Positions 1-6,493 of a stretch of 13,102 bases of DNA are shown here, one piece after another. The stretch is taken from contig CAJOLO010000024.1 in assembly GCA_905235345.1 (NCBI GenBank), positions 1 through 13,102 of the forward strand. Direction: 5' to 3'. This stretch comes from an uncultured Lachnospiraceae bacterium (GTDB lineage Bacteria > Bacillota > Clostridia > Lachnospirales > Lachnospiraceae). Every line of letters begins with the position of its first letter. The first letter of the stretch is position 1. The notes under the pieces are model-generated. The model had not been told where the DNA came from, ran no database searches, and was given only the letters and a program-made list of their open reading frames with translations. The position numbers were made by a program, and so were the translations under genes.

Positions 1-996
1 TTCCACCCTCATATGCTCTCCCCTTACAGACGGAATTCTTATCATCGGACTTCTGTTTCCCTCCGACCAGCATATATGCATCGGAGCCTCAAGTCCCGGT
101 ACCAGTCTCTTATATGAATTCACCAGTGGATTAGAGATAAGCGTCATCCCCTTTGCATGATCAAGAAGTCCTGCAATAAAATGATACCCCTCCTTGCTCA
201 CTCCGCCCGGTGCATTGTAATCATTAAATATATTCTTTCCATCCTTCGAGATAGACATATTAATATGCATTCCCGAACCGCACTCGCCATATACAGGCTT
301 GGGCATAAAACTTGCGAACATTCCATGCTGCTTAGCCACCGACTTAGCCACCAGCTTAAATGTCATAAGATTATCTGCCGCTTTCAAAGCATTGCTGTAT
401 TTTATATCTATCTCATGCTGGGCAGGTGCGACCTCATGATGTGACGCCTCAACCTCAAATCCCATCTCTTCAAGATTAAGTATAATATCCCGCCTTGCAT
501 TTTCTCCCAAATCCAGTGGTGAGATATCGAAATACCCCGCCTTCTCATGGGTGATAGTTGTCGGTCTTCCTTCATCATCCGTATGAAATAAGAAGAATTC
601 GCACTCCGGACCAACATCAAAGCGATATCCCATATCCGCTGCTTCCATCAGCACCTTTCTCAGCACATATCTTGGGTCACCCTCGAACGGAGTTCCGTTA
701 GGTCTGTATACCTCACATATCAGCCTTGCAACTTTGCCGTTCTTCGGTCTCCAAGGAAATATGGTAAATGTATTAAGATCGGGATACAAATACATATCTG
801 ACTCATCAATCCTCACAAACCCCTCAATTGAAGACCCGTCAAACATACATTTATTATCCAATGCTTTCTCAAGCTGACTTGCCGTAATCGCCACATTCTT
901 CATTATTCCAAATATATCGGTAAACTGCAGACGAATAAATTCAATATTTTCTTCCTCCACTATTTTCATAATATCCTGTTTTGTATATTTTGACAT
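1..996 (-). CDS. glnA: Glutamine synthetase type I, partial (C-terminus beyond window)
   Basis: This enzyme makes glutamine from glutamate, ammonia and ATP in the cytoplasm. The first 332 residues are present; the family is usually about 440-445, so roughly the last quarter lies off the left edge. The beta-grasp N-domain is followed by the catalytic domain with metal-ligand glutamates E131 and E133 (GPECEF), E188 (HHEVAP) and E195 (QHE), the GSGMHIN motif near 240-246 and the NSYKRLVPG flap near 293-301 with E303. Arg62 in the GSSIEGFVR segment matches the residue that mediates feedback inhibition in Bacillus GSI-alpha enzymes. There is no sign of frameshift. The ATG at 996 follows a strong ribosome site (AAAGGGGGCG). 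It has its own promoter at 1167-1195 and follows the terminator of the ABC operon, so it is a separate transcription unit. Confidence 0.96.
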   Translation of the reverse strand, partial: MSKYTKQDIMKIVEEENIEFIRLQFTDIFGIMKNVAITASQLEKALDNKCMFDGSSIEGFVRIDESDMYLYPDLNTFTIFPWRPKNGKVARLICEVYRPNGTPFEGDPRYVLRKVLMEAADMGYRFDVGPECEFFLFHTDDEGRPTTITHEKAGYFDISPLDLGENARRDIILNLEEMGFEVEASHHEVAPAQHEIDIKYSNALKAADNLMTFKLVAKSVAKQHGMFASFMPKPVYGECGSGMHINMSISKDGKNIFNDYNAPGGVSKEGYHFIAGLLDHAKGMTLISNPLVNSYKRLVPGLEAPMHICWSEGNRSPMIRIPSVRGEHMRVE

Positions 997-1160
997 AGTC
1001 TTTTCGCCCCCTTTACTGATATGCTGTTAACGGAATAAATAATCTATGGAAAGAAATACGCATGCAAGACCTCTCCCCACTTTGCTGTTATAGCTTTAAT
1101 TCATCCACGTGTAACCCGGCTAACACTTATATAAAGTATGTTTCTCAAATCTCACAAGTA
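997..1160 (-). promoter_or_regulatory. Long 5' leader of glnA with a GlnR/TnrA-like dyad
   Basis: The leader of about 160 nt holds no ORF I can support. At 1110-1125 the minus strand reads TGTTA-N6-TTACA. This resembles the GlnR/TnrA pattern TGTNA-N7-TNACA of Bacilli but is one base short in the spacer and lies downstream of the predicted start site, so the match is only suggestive. A short hairpin (ACTT/AAGT) precedes it. I recognise no known riboswitch, T-box or ANTAR-type paired hexaloop. The length alone makes post-initiation control possible. Confidence 0.3.
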
Positions 1161-1166
1161 ATTTAT

Positions 1167-1195
1167 ATTATATATCCATAGGTATGCTATGTCAA
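1167..1195 (-). promoter_or_regulatory. Consensus sigma-A promoter of glnA
   Basis: On the minus strand the -35 TTGACA (1190-1195) and -10 TATAAT (1167-1172) are both perfect and separated by 17 bases. Transcription should start near 1160, giving a leader of about 164 nt before the glnA ATG. Confidence 0.8.
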
Positions 1196-1224
1196 TAAAC
1201 TTGAAGGGTCTGATATACTCCCGG

Positions 1225-1313
1225 CATACTCCTGATCTATTCATATCCGATGTCATTATCTTAATGTTCCTGACATACTCCTGATCTATTCACATACGAG
1301 ATCATTACTTTAA
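1225..1313. repeat. Two imperfect direct repeats with 49-bp period upstream of the glnA promoter
   Basis: Copy one begins at 1225 and copy two at 1274. Both start with an identical 19-base run, catactcctgatctattca, then continue with scattered mismatches for about 40 bases. A further partial echo (tgatatactccc) lies at 1211-1222. The block ends roughly 30 bp upstream of the glnA -35 box. It could be a pair of activator sites or a decayed tandem duplication; nothing here codes for protein. Confidence 0.65.
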
Positions 1314-1348
1314 GCCTTCCCCTTGATAAAGGGGAAGGTGGCGGCAAA
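1309..1348. repeat. Hairpin repeat, MITE-like intergenic element remnant (copy A)
   Basis: A perfect 10-bp stem with a GATA loop (1315-1338, arms CCTTCCCCTT and AAGGGGAAGG) is followed by a GGTGGCGGCAAA tail. Neither strand has a U-tract after it, so it is not a terminator. From memory, GGGGAAGGTGGC-type hairpins are dispersed intergenic repeats in gut Firmicutes. A degraded relative lies at 4646-4678. Confidence 0.5.
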
Positions 1349-1381
1349 TTCATCTGTTAGTACAACCCCTGCCTATAACTC

Positions 1382-1421
1382 AAAAATACGCCACCGACCT
1401 TGATTCAAGGTCGTGGCGTAT
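1382..1421 (-). terminator. Rho-independent terminator of the ABC transporter operon
   Basis: The arms ATACGCCAC-GACCTTG (1386-1402, one bulged base) and their complement (1406-1421) form a 16-bp stem with a 3-nt loop. On the minus strand it is followed by TTTTTGAG. It lies about 40 bp after the stop codon of the ATPase gene and separates this operon from glnA. Confidence 0.85.
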
Positions 1422-1462
1422 AATTTTCAAGACTCGCTCGTTCCAGAGAACATTTTAGCATT

Positions 1463-2215
1463 TTATATGTAATATTGATCTTGTGGAATTATTCTCTCCA
1501 GGAATTTCTTCGTCCGTTCCTCCTTAGGATAGAAGAATATCTGGTTTGGTGTTCCGCTTTCAACAACAACACCGCCATCCATAAAAACCACCTTGGAAGC
1601 AACCTCTTGTGCAAACGACATCTCATGGGTCACCACAACCATGGTAATACCCTTCTTGGCAACATTTTTGATGACATCAAGTATATCCCCAACAAGTTCC
1701 GGATCCAGTGCCGATGTTGGTTCATCAAAAAGTATAACCTCCGGATTAAGCACAACTGCTCTTGCAATTCCTACTCTCTGCTGTTGACCTCCGGAAAGCT
1801 CTGACGGATAAGCATCTTTCTTATTAAGCACACCTACCCATTCTAGTGCTTCCAATGCCCGTTCTTCTGCTTCTTTCTTCGGAACCTTCCTTGCAACAGT
1901 AAGTCCCTCCATTACATTTTCCAAAACCGTTTTATTAGCAAAAAGATTATAATTTTGGAATACAAAAGCCATGTTTTTACGAAGTTCATTAATCTGTCTT
2001 TTGGTGGCGCGTTTTAGATTAACTTCTGTATCTCCAAGCTTCATGCTTCCTTCGTCTGCTCTCTCTAAAAAACTGATACAACGAAGTAAAGTTGTTTTCC
2101 CAGAGCCTGACGGACCAAGTATTACAACAACCTCACCGTCTTCAACTACAAGTGAAACATCCTTTAACACTTCAAGATTTTTGAAATTTTTCTTAACATT
2201 TCTTATTTCAAGCAT
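1463..2215 (-). CDS. ABC transporter ATPase, polar amino acid / cystine type (TcyN-like)
   Basis: This is the cytoplasmic ATPase that powers the importer encoded just upstream. At 250 residues it is the normal length for the polar amino-acid (PAAT) family. Visible motifs are Walker A GPSGSGKT (34-41), Q-loop glutamine Q87, signature LSGGQQQ (140-146), Walker B VILFDE (160-165), the D-loop SALD and H-loop H197. It begins 12 bp after the second permease stop and is the last gene of the operon, with a terminator directly behind. The assignment to amino-acid import is secure. Cystine or sulfur amino-acid specificity is inferred from the overall resemblance to TcyN and from the neighbours. Confidence 0.92.
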   Translation of the reverse strand: MLEIRNVKKNFKNLEVLKDVSLVVEDGEVVVILGPSGSGKTTLLRCISFLERADEGSMKLGDTEVNLKRATKRQINELRKNMAFVFQNYNLFANKTVLENVMEGLTVARKVPKKEAEERALEALEWVGVLNKKDAYPSELSGGQQQRVGIARAVVLNPEVILFDEPTSALDPELVGDILDVIKNVAKKGITMVVVTHEMSFAQEVASKVVFMDGGVVVESGTPNQIFFYPKEERTKKFLERIIPQDQYYI

Positions 2216-2227
2216 ATTAAACCACCG

Positions 2228-2929
2228 TCAATGAACCTTTCTATATTTTGTAACAGACTTCTCAACTCTTTTTATAACCAATTCTACCAGAACAATAAAA
2301 ATCACATAAACAAAAAATGCATCTATATACATTTCCAGATACTTTGTTGTCATTCCGCCTATAATCTTGGCCCGTCCCATCACTTCAGTTACTGACATGG
2401 TAAATGCTAATGAGGTGGATTTGATCACATCCACGATTACATTTCCAAAAATAGGAAGTGCCACTGCCATTGCCTGGGGTATGATAATTTCCCTGTACAC
2501 CTGCCATTTGCTCATACCTACCATATATCCTGCTTCTTTCTGCCCCTCATCAATCGAAAGTATTGCCGACCTGATTGCCTCAGTCAAAAATGCCGTAGCT
2601 GAGAGGGAAATTGCAAAATATGCATACCAGATAGGATCCACATCATAGATATCAATATCCTTTCCCATAGCTGTAAGCAAATCATTCAGCCAAAAAGGAA
2701 TAAGCGCATAGACGGTAAACATCTGAAGCAGCACCGGTGTTCCCCTTATTATAGACAAATATAATCTTACAAGCTGAGAAACGATTGGAATCCGCTTAAG
2801 CTGCGTAAAAGCAAACAAAAATGACACAGGAAAAGCGATAAGCAACGCACCAATCGTCAGCTTAATGGTCACTGGTAAAAAAGCGGCAATATTTATAAAA
2901 TTGTCAGCCATAAGTTTTGTATCTAACAT
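2228..2929 (-). CDS. ABC transporter permease, polar amino acid type (second permease)
   Basis: This is an integral membrane subunit of the importer, predicted to form a heterodimer with the adjacent permease. It has the hydrophobic segments of the HisMQ/TcyM family and the cytoplasmic EAA loop (SILSIDEGQKEAGYMVGMSK) that docks the ATPase. The frame is open to an ATG at 2977, but that start has no ribosome site and would overlap the previous gene by 55 bp. The ATG at 2929 follows AGAGGG with suitable spacing, overlaps the previous stop by 7 bp as expected for coupled translation, and starts at MLDTKLM. I therefore prefer 2929 (233 residues). Confidence 0.88.
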   Translation of the reverse strand: MLDTKLMADNFINIAAFLPVTIKLTIGALLIAFPVSFLFAFTQLKRIPIVSQLVRLYLSIIRGTPVLLQMFTVYALIPFWLNDLLTAMGKDIDIYDVDPIWYAYFAISLSATAFLTEAIRSAILSIDEGQKEAGYMVGMSKWQVYREIIIPQAMAVALPIFGNVIVDVIKSTSLAFTMSVTEVMGRAKIIGGMTTKYLEMYIDAFFVYVIFIVLVELVIKRVEKSVTKYRKVH

Positions 2930-3636
2930 GCTTTTTCCCTCTGTCTCAGATATTTGCTTCTCAATTTCTTTTCCCATATCTTGAATACTTTATCAAGAAT
3001 CATCGTACACGGCCAATATATAAGCGCAAGGGCAAGATATAATTCCAGATTATATATATTTGCCTTAAGTCCACCCAGATACATTCCTCTACCTAAAACA
3101 TCATGAAGACCTATTGTATATGCAAGTGCTCCTTCTTTCATCATAAATATAAAGATATTACCAAGATTTGGAAGTGCCACAATAAAACCTTGTGGAAATA
3201 CAATCCTCAAAATTGCCTGTGTGGGTTTTAATCCCACCATTACGGCAGCCTCATACTGTCCGTGAGGAACAGAGAGATAAGATGTTCTTATTATCTCCGA
3301 CATGGAAGAACCCAGAATAAGAGAAAATGTAACAATAACATATATTATCGTATCGGTATCTCCCATCACTATTCCGAAACTGCTTCTTAACCACATGGGC
3401 AGACCATAATAGATAATAAAAAGCAGGACCACAGATGGGACAGACCGAAGTATCGTCACATATAAACTTCCTATCAGCCTTAGCACTTTCCTCTTTGATA
3501 ATCTTAGCATTGCTACGCATAGTCCAATCAAAAAGCCAAAAAATACCGAGCTTACAACATATATAGCCGTCACATATAGATATGGCAGCACCTTTACAAA
3601 AAACTCAATGAAAATGTCCCATCTAAATCCACGCAT
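2923..3636 (-). CDS. ABC transporter permease, polar amino acid type (first permease, TcyL-like)
   Basis: This 237-residue integral membrane protein belongs to the His/Glu/Gln/Arg/opine permease family. Several hydrophobic spans are visible, at about residues 17-42, 58-78, 97-115 and 192-212. The EAA loop is well preserved (EIIRTSYLSVPHGQYEAA followed by VGL). It lies 58 bp after the lipoprotein gene and overlaps the next permease by 7 bp. The ribosome site (TAGGTAAAG) is weak. Two different permease genes with one ATPase and one binding protein make a complete importer. Confidence 0.9.
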   Translation of the reverse strand: MRGFRWDIFIEFFVKVLPYLYVTAIYVVSSVFFGFLIGLCVAMLRLSKRKVLRLIGSLYVTILRSVPSVVLLFIIYYGLPMWLRSSFGIVMGDTDTIIYVIVTFSLILGSSMSEIIRTSYLSVPHGQYEAAVMVGLKPTQAILRIVFPQGFIVALPNLGNIFIFMMKEGALAYTIGLHDVLGRGMYLGGLKANIYNLELYLALALIYWPCTMILDKVFKIWEKKLRSKYLRQREKAC

Positions 3637-3694
3637 AAACTTTACCTACATACTCTACTCAATTAACAGTTGATTTACTCTATCACATTCATAA

Positions 3695-4600
3695 TCACTC
3701 TGAATCATACATAAATGCATCATAACCATAGAATTTCTCTGAAAGTTCAGATAATGTTCCTTCTTCTCTAAGCTTACCTAATACCTCACTTATTGCATCT
3801 GCAAGCTCCTGTTCGTCCTTTCTTATGATCGGATATGTATATACAGAGCGGCACTCATAAAAATCAAGCTTAGAATCATAGTCATGCAGTTCCCCGTCCT
3901 CTGCGATTACCAACTGTTCATAGTAATTCTTAGGCCATACCGCAAAATCATATCTTCCGTCACCAACCCAGCTTATTGCATTCATAAATGAATCAGCACT
4001 GTCAGTAGCCTCCTGCTCTATCTGATTATCAGGATTTTCTTCATTGTATTTATATACAACATAATAAAGACCATCTCCTGCAAGCTGAGGTGTCATTTTC
4101 AACCCCGCCTTAGCAGCACTTGCGAAATCTGTAACGCCTTCCGTTCCCTTTGGAACGATAATACCCACAAGTGATGCTCCCAGAGGATTCTCCGGTAACG
4201 CATATGCCTCATCTCTTTCTGCAGTATAGAACGCATTTGATATTACCAAATCATATTTTCCTGCGCTAAGTCCGGCATATTGCGCATCCTGTGCACCTGC
4301 AAGCTCATATTCGAAATCATAATCAGCCAATCCCTCATCTACCAGCTTCAACACCTCTATCTCATAACCTGTAAGATTTCCATCCTCATCCTCGTATGCC
4401 AGAGGGTATGAATTAGACTGCCATGCAACCTTAACCTTTTTCGCTCCATCAGTTCCATCAGTTCCATCGGTTTCATCAGATGATGTGGTATCTGCAACTG
4501 ATGTGCTATTCGTCTCCTTCGTGCATGCTGCTGTCGAAATCATCAGCGACGCTGCAAGACCTATTACGACTGCTCTTTTTACATATTGTTTAATCCTCAT
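3695..4600 (-). CDS. Extracellular solute-binding lipoprotein of amino-acid ABC importer
   Basis: This captures the substrate outside the membrane for the permeases encoded next. A basic N-terminus and hydrophobic core lead to a lipobox STAAC with the lipidated Cys at 26; Thr at -3 is less usual than Leu. Next comes a low-complexity linker with TDGTDGTDG (about residues 43-51), then a type-2 periplasmic-binding fold (SBP_bac_3 family) starting WQSNSYPLAYEDEDGNLTGYE. The C-terminus LREEGTLSELSEKFYG is typical of cystine and polar amino-acid binding proteins. The start at 4600 has a clear AGGAG site. It follows the NifX-like gene by 97 bp with no recognisable promoter or terminator between, so co-transcription with the nitrogenase-like genes is likely. 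The ligand cannot be read from sequence alone. Confidence 0.9.
   Translation of the reverse strand: MRIKQYVKRAVVIGLAASLMISTAACTKETNSTSVADTTSSDETDGTDGTDGAKKVKVAWQSNSYPLAYEDEDGNLTGYEIEVLKLVDEGLADYDFEYELAGAQDAQYAGLSAGKYDLVISNAFYTAERDEAYALPENPLGASLVGIIVPKGTEGVTDFASAAKAGLKMTPQLAGDGLYYVVYKYNEENPDNQIEQEATDSADSFMNAISWVGDGRYDFAVWPKNYYEQLVIAEDGELHDYDSKLDFYECRSVYTYPIIRKDEQELADAISEVLGKLREEGTLSELSEKFYGYDAFMYDSE
4445..4480. repeat. 9-bp tandem repeat in the lipoprotein linker
   Basis: Three near-perfect units of tccatcagt plus a fourth diverged unit encode the repeated Thr-Asp-Gly linker after the lipidation site. Such a repeat can change length by slippage without breaking the frame. Confidence 0.75.
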
Positions 4601-4631
4601 AAAATTGTTCTCCTATCATTTTTATTTTTTT

Positions 4632-4646
4632 ACAGACTCTGTCTGT
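4632..4646. other. Small perfect hairpin between the nif-like and ABC genes
   Basis: ACAGAC-TCT-GTCTGT forms a 6-bp stem with a 3-base loop, 32 bp upstream of the lipoprotein start. On the minus strand it is followed by an A-run, not a U-run, so it is not a classical terminator. It could be an mRNA stability or processing element separating two parts of one transcript. Confidence 0.4.
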
Positions 4647-4678
4647 TTAAATCTCCACTTGGGAAAGGTAACGGCAAA
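4646..4678. repeat. Degraded copy (B) of the intergenic repeat at 1309-1348
   Basis: The tail gggaaaggtaacggcaaa (4661-4678) matches ggggaaggtggcggcaaa (1331-1348) at 15 of 18 positions. Both copies begin with tttaa and continue with a CT-rich arm. The hairpin of copy A has decayed here. The two copies are in the same orientation and bracket the four ABC transporter genes. Confidence 0.4.
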
Positions 4679-4697
4679 ACAACCGACCCAGAGACTA

Positions 4698-5078
4698 TCA
4701 ACCATGCGTTTTATCATGGCTATTCTCAAATTCAATAATTTTCTTACAAGCCTCATCAATGGACATATTTGTCTCGAGACATTCAAAATTATATCTTGCA
4801 AGGACTCTCTGTGGATGAGGCCCTATCTTACTTACAAGCAGATACTTGCAATCCTTTAACTGCTCTGCCACATAAGTCACCTTGCTATCGTCATGGCCCC
4901 AACATCGGGTATCACCCGTTGTCTCCTCTCCCGGAAAATTAAGTTCCTGAGTACGCTCAATCTTCCATGATTTATTCTCCATATCTACATTGATTATTTT
5001 ATATACCTTCGCCTGCCCAAAATGAGAATCTATATATTCCCCATCTTTTGATGCACAAGCAATTTTAAAATTATCCAT
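4698..5078 (-). CDS. NifX / NifB C-terminal-like iron-molybdenum cofactor-binding protein
   Basis: This 126-residue protein belongs to the dinitrogenase iron-molybdenum cofactor-binding family, which in nitrogen fixers carries NifB-co or FeMo-co precursors and also forms the C-terminal domain of NifB. Visible marks are the start KIACASKDGEYIDSHFGQA (His19-Phe20-Gly21), a CWGHDD motif (C59, H62), and LKDCKYLLVSKIG (C77) near residue 80. It starts 47 bp after the NifK-like stop with a GGTGG-type site. Because the NifB-like protein of this operon lacks this domain, I infer that this separate chain supplies it, as a cofactor carrier between B and D-K. It has no sign of a second catalytic domain. 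Confidence 0.85.
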   Translation of the reverse strand: MDNFKIACASKDGEYIDSHFGQAKVYKIINVDMENKSWKIERTQELNFPGEETTGDTRCWGHDDSKVTYVAEQLKDCKYLLVSKIGPHPQRVLARYNFECLETNMSIDEACKKIIEFENSHDKTHG

Positions 5079-5125
5079 AAAGCTCCACCACTATTTTATA
5101 TTTTCCTGTAATTCAGTATGCAACA

Positions 5126-6493
5126 TTAATGATCTGCATGAGTAGTATTCGTGATCATACCATCCGCAAACAGCCCACTGTAAATATCCTCTATAAGTGT
5201 CAACCCGCCATTATACCCAACATAACTTTTATTAAGGATCACTCTGTCTGTTATCGGAAGAGAAAGTCTTACGAGAATACTTTCGTTCTTAGATGCAACA
5301 AGCTCCTTATCCCAACTACTTCCAAGAACTACCGAGCGCACACCGCTTTCTGTAAGTTTCTTCTCTATATCATCCTGAATGATTTTGTTGTCACCTTCAA
5401 ATACTATATTACCGGTATATCTTTCATCAATTCCTGTTAATAGTTCTTCTACACTTTCCTTTGCTTTTGCATCAGGATTATCGATATCATAGAAGCCCAT
5501 AGGTGTAAAGCCAAGTTCTTCTATCATGAACTTACTTGCACCAATTCCATATGTACTGTCCGCCACTGTGTAGAGATGATAAGGCAGATAGCAACCAAAA
5601 TCTGATACCAAATCTCCAAAGGATACAAAGTAATTCTTATAACGTCTTTCCTCTGATAAGATAAATTCTTCAACTCTATTTTTATCAAGATTCGCAAACT
5701 CTGCTACTTGTCTTAAGAATCTGCTGGTCTCTTTAAGTCCCACAGGAAGCACCGGTATATGAAGATACGGTGTCTTATATATAGATTCAAGCTTTTTGGC
5801 AGTTGACAGTCCAACCCAGGGTGAAAGAACAAGATTAAACTCTGCATTTGGAATATTCATCCATTCAGAAAATCCATTTCCCTCAACACCATATAAGATA
5901 TTTACCTCAAGTCCTATACCTTCTAACAAACGCTTAATCTCATGGAGATCCCCTCTCCAATAAGCATCCTGATAAGGAACAACGGAGAATACATTTACAA
6001 GTCCCTTCTTTACATTTGCCTTTGGTACCTCATATGAAATATACTGATCAATAATTGCATTGACAACAATCTCATGTCCCTTATAATTATTGCCCCTAAA
6101 CCCTGCGGTATCTACTCCCACCACAGGATATCCTTCATCTGCAAATTCACATGCAATCTGTTTTACATCATCACCTATGATACCTGCAGAGCAACCTGCT
6201 AAAATAACATATATTGACCCATCCATTACTTTTAGGGTGCCCTCAACTGTAGCTCGCAGCTTCTTCTCTCCGCCAAATATTACTTCCGACTGTGTTGAAT
6301 TGGTACAGGAAATCTGACCTCCTCCGGCATAGCCCTCACCCTGATATCCGGCACCGCTGCCCAGATACAAAAACTGTCTGGCTGCGCATCCCGGACCGGC
6401 ATGAACTATCGGTATTCCCTTGTCAATTGCAAGCACTGTCTGAAGACCTCCCAGTGCACACGAAAACTTAGCCTGCTCTATCATTTGACTCAT
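5126..6493 (-). CDS. Nitrogenase-like component 1, NifK (beta)-like subunit
   Basis: This is the predicted beta partner of the downstream-reading D-like subunit in a D2K2-type reductase. At 455 residues it is shorter than NifK (about 520) and lacks the NifK N-terminal extension, as other nitrogenase-like proteins do. Three cysteines match the P-cluster pattern: C12 (KFSCALGG), C36 (HAGPGCA) and C101 (LAGCSAGIIGDD), equivalent to NifK C70, C95 and C153. VDTAGFRGNNYKGHE (128-141) is the usual loop after the third cysteine. The ATG overlaps the D-like stop as ATGA and has AAAGGGG seven bases upstream, so the pair should be translationally coupled. Substrate unknown. Confidence 0.92.
   Translation of the reverse strand: MSQMIEQAKFSCALGGLQTVLAIDKGIPIVHAGPGCAARQFLYLGSGAGYQGEGYAGGGQISCTNSTQSEVIFGGEKKLRATVEGTLKVMDGSIYVILAGCSAGIIGDDVKQIACEFADEGYPVVGVDTAGFRGNNYKGHEIVVNAIIDQYISYEVPKANVKKGLVNVFSVVPYQDAYWRGDLHEIKRLLEGIGLEVNILYGVEGNGFSEWMNIPNAEFNLVLSPWVGLSTAKKLESIYKTPYLHIPVLPVGLKETSRFLRQVAEFANLDKNRVEEFILSEERRYKNYFVSFGDLVSDFGCYLPYHLYTVADSTYGIGASKFMIEELGFTPMGFYDIDNPDAKAKESVEELLTGIDERYTGNIVFEGDNKIIQDDIEKKLTESGVRSVVLGSSWDKELVASKNESILVRLSLPITDRVILNKSYVGYNGGLTLIEDIYSGLFADGMITNTTHADH

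Noticed and set aside
1225..1313. CRISPR array
   Set aside because: Only two imperfect repeat copies, no regular spacers and no cas genes.
1315..1338. Terminator at the 10-bp GATA-loop hairpin
   Set aside because: Neither strand has a U-run after the stem. The better terminator for the ABC operon is at 1382-1421, so this hairpin is read as a repeat.
2930..2977. Longer N-terminus for the second permease (start at 2977)
   Set aside because: No ribosome site and a 55-bp overlap with the upstream permease; the ATG at 2929 has AGAGGG and a typical short overlap.
4632..4646. Terminator between the NifX-like gene and the lipoprotein gene
   Set aside because: On the minus strand the 6-bp hairpin is followed by A residues, not T; the genes can be co-transcribed.
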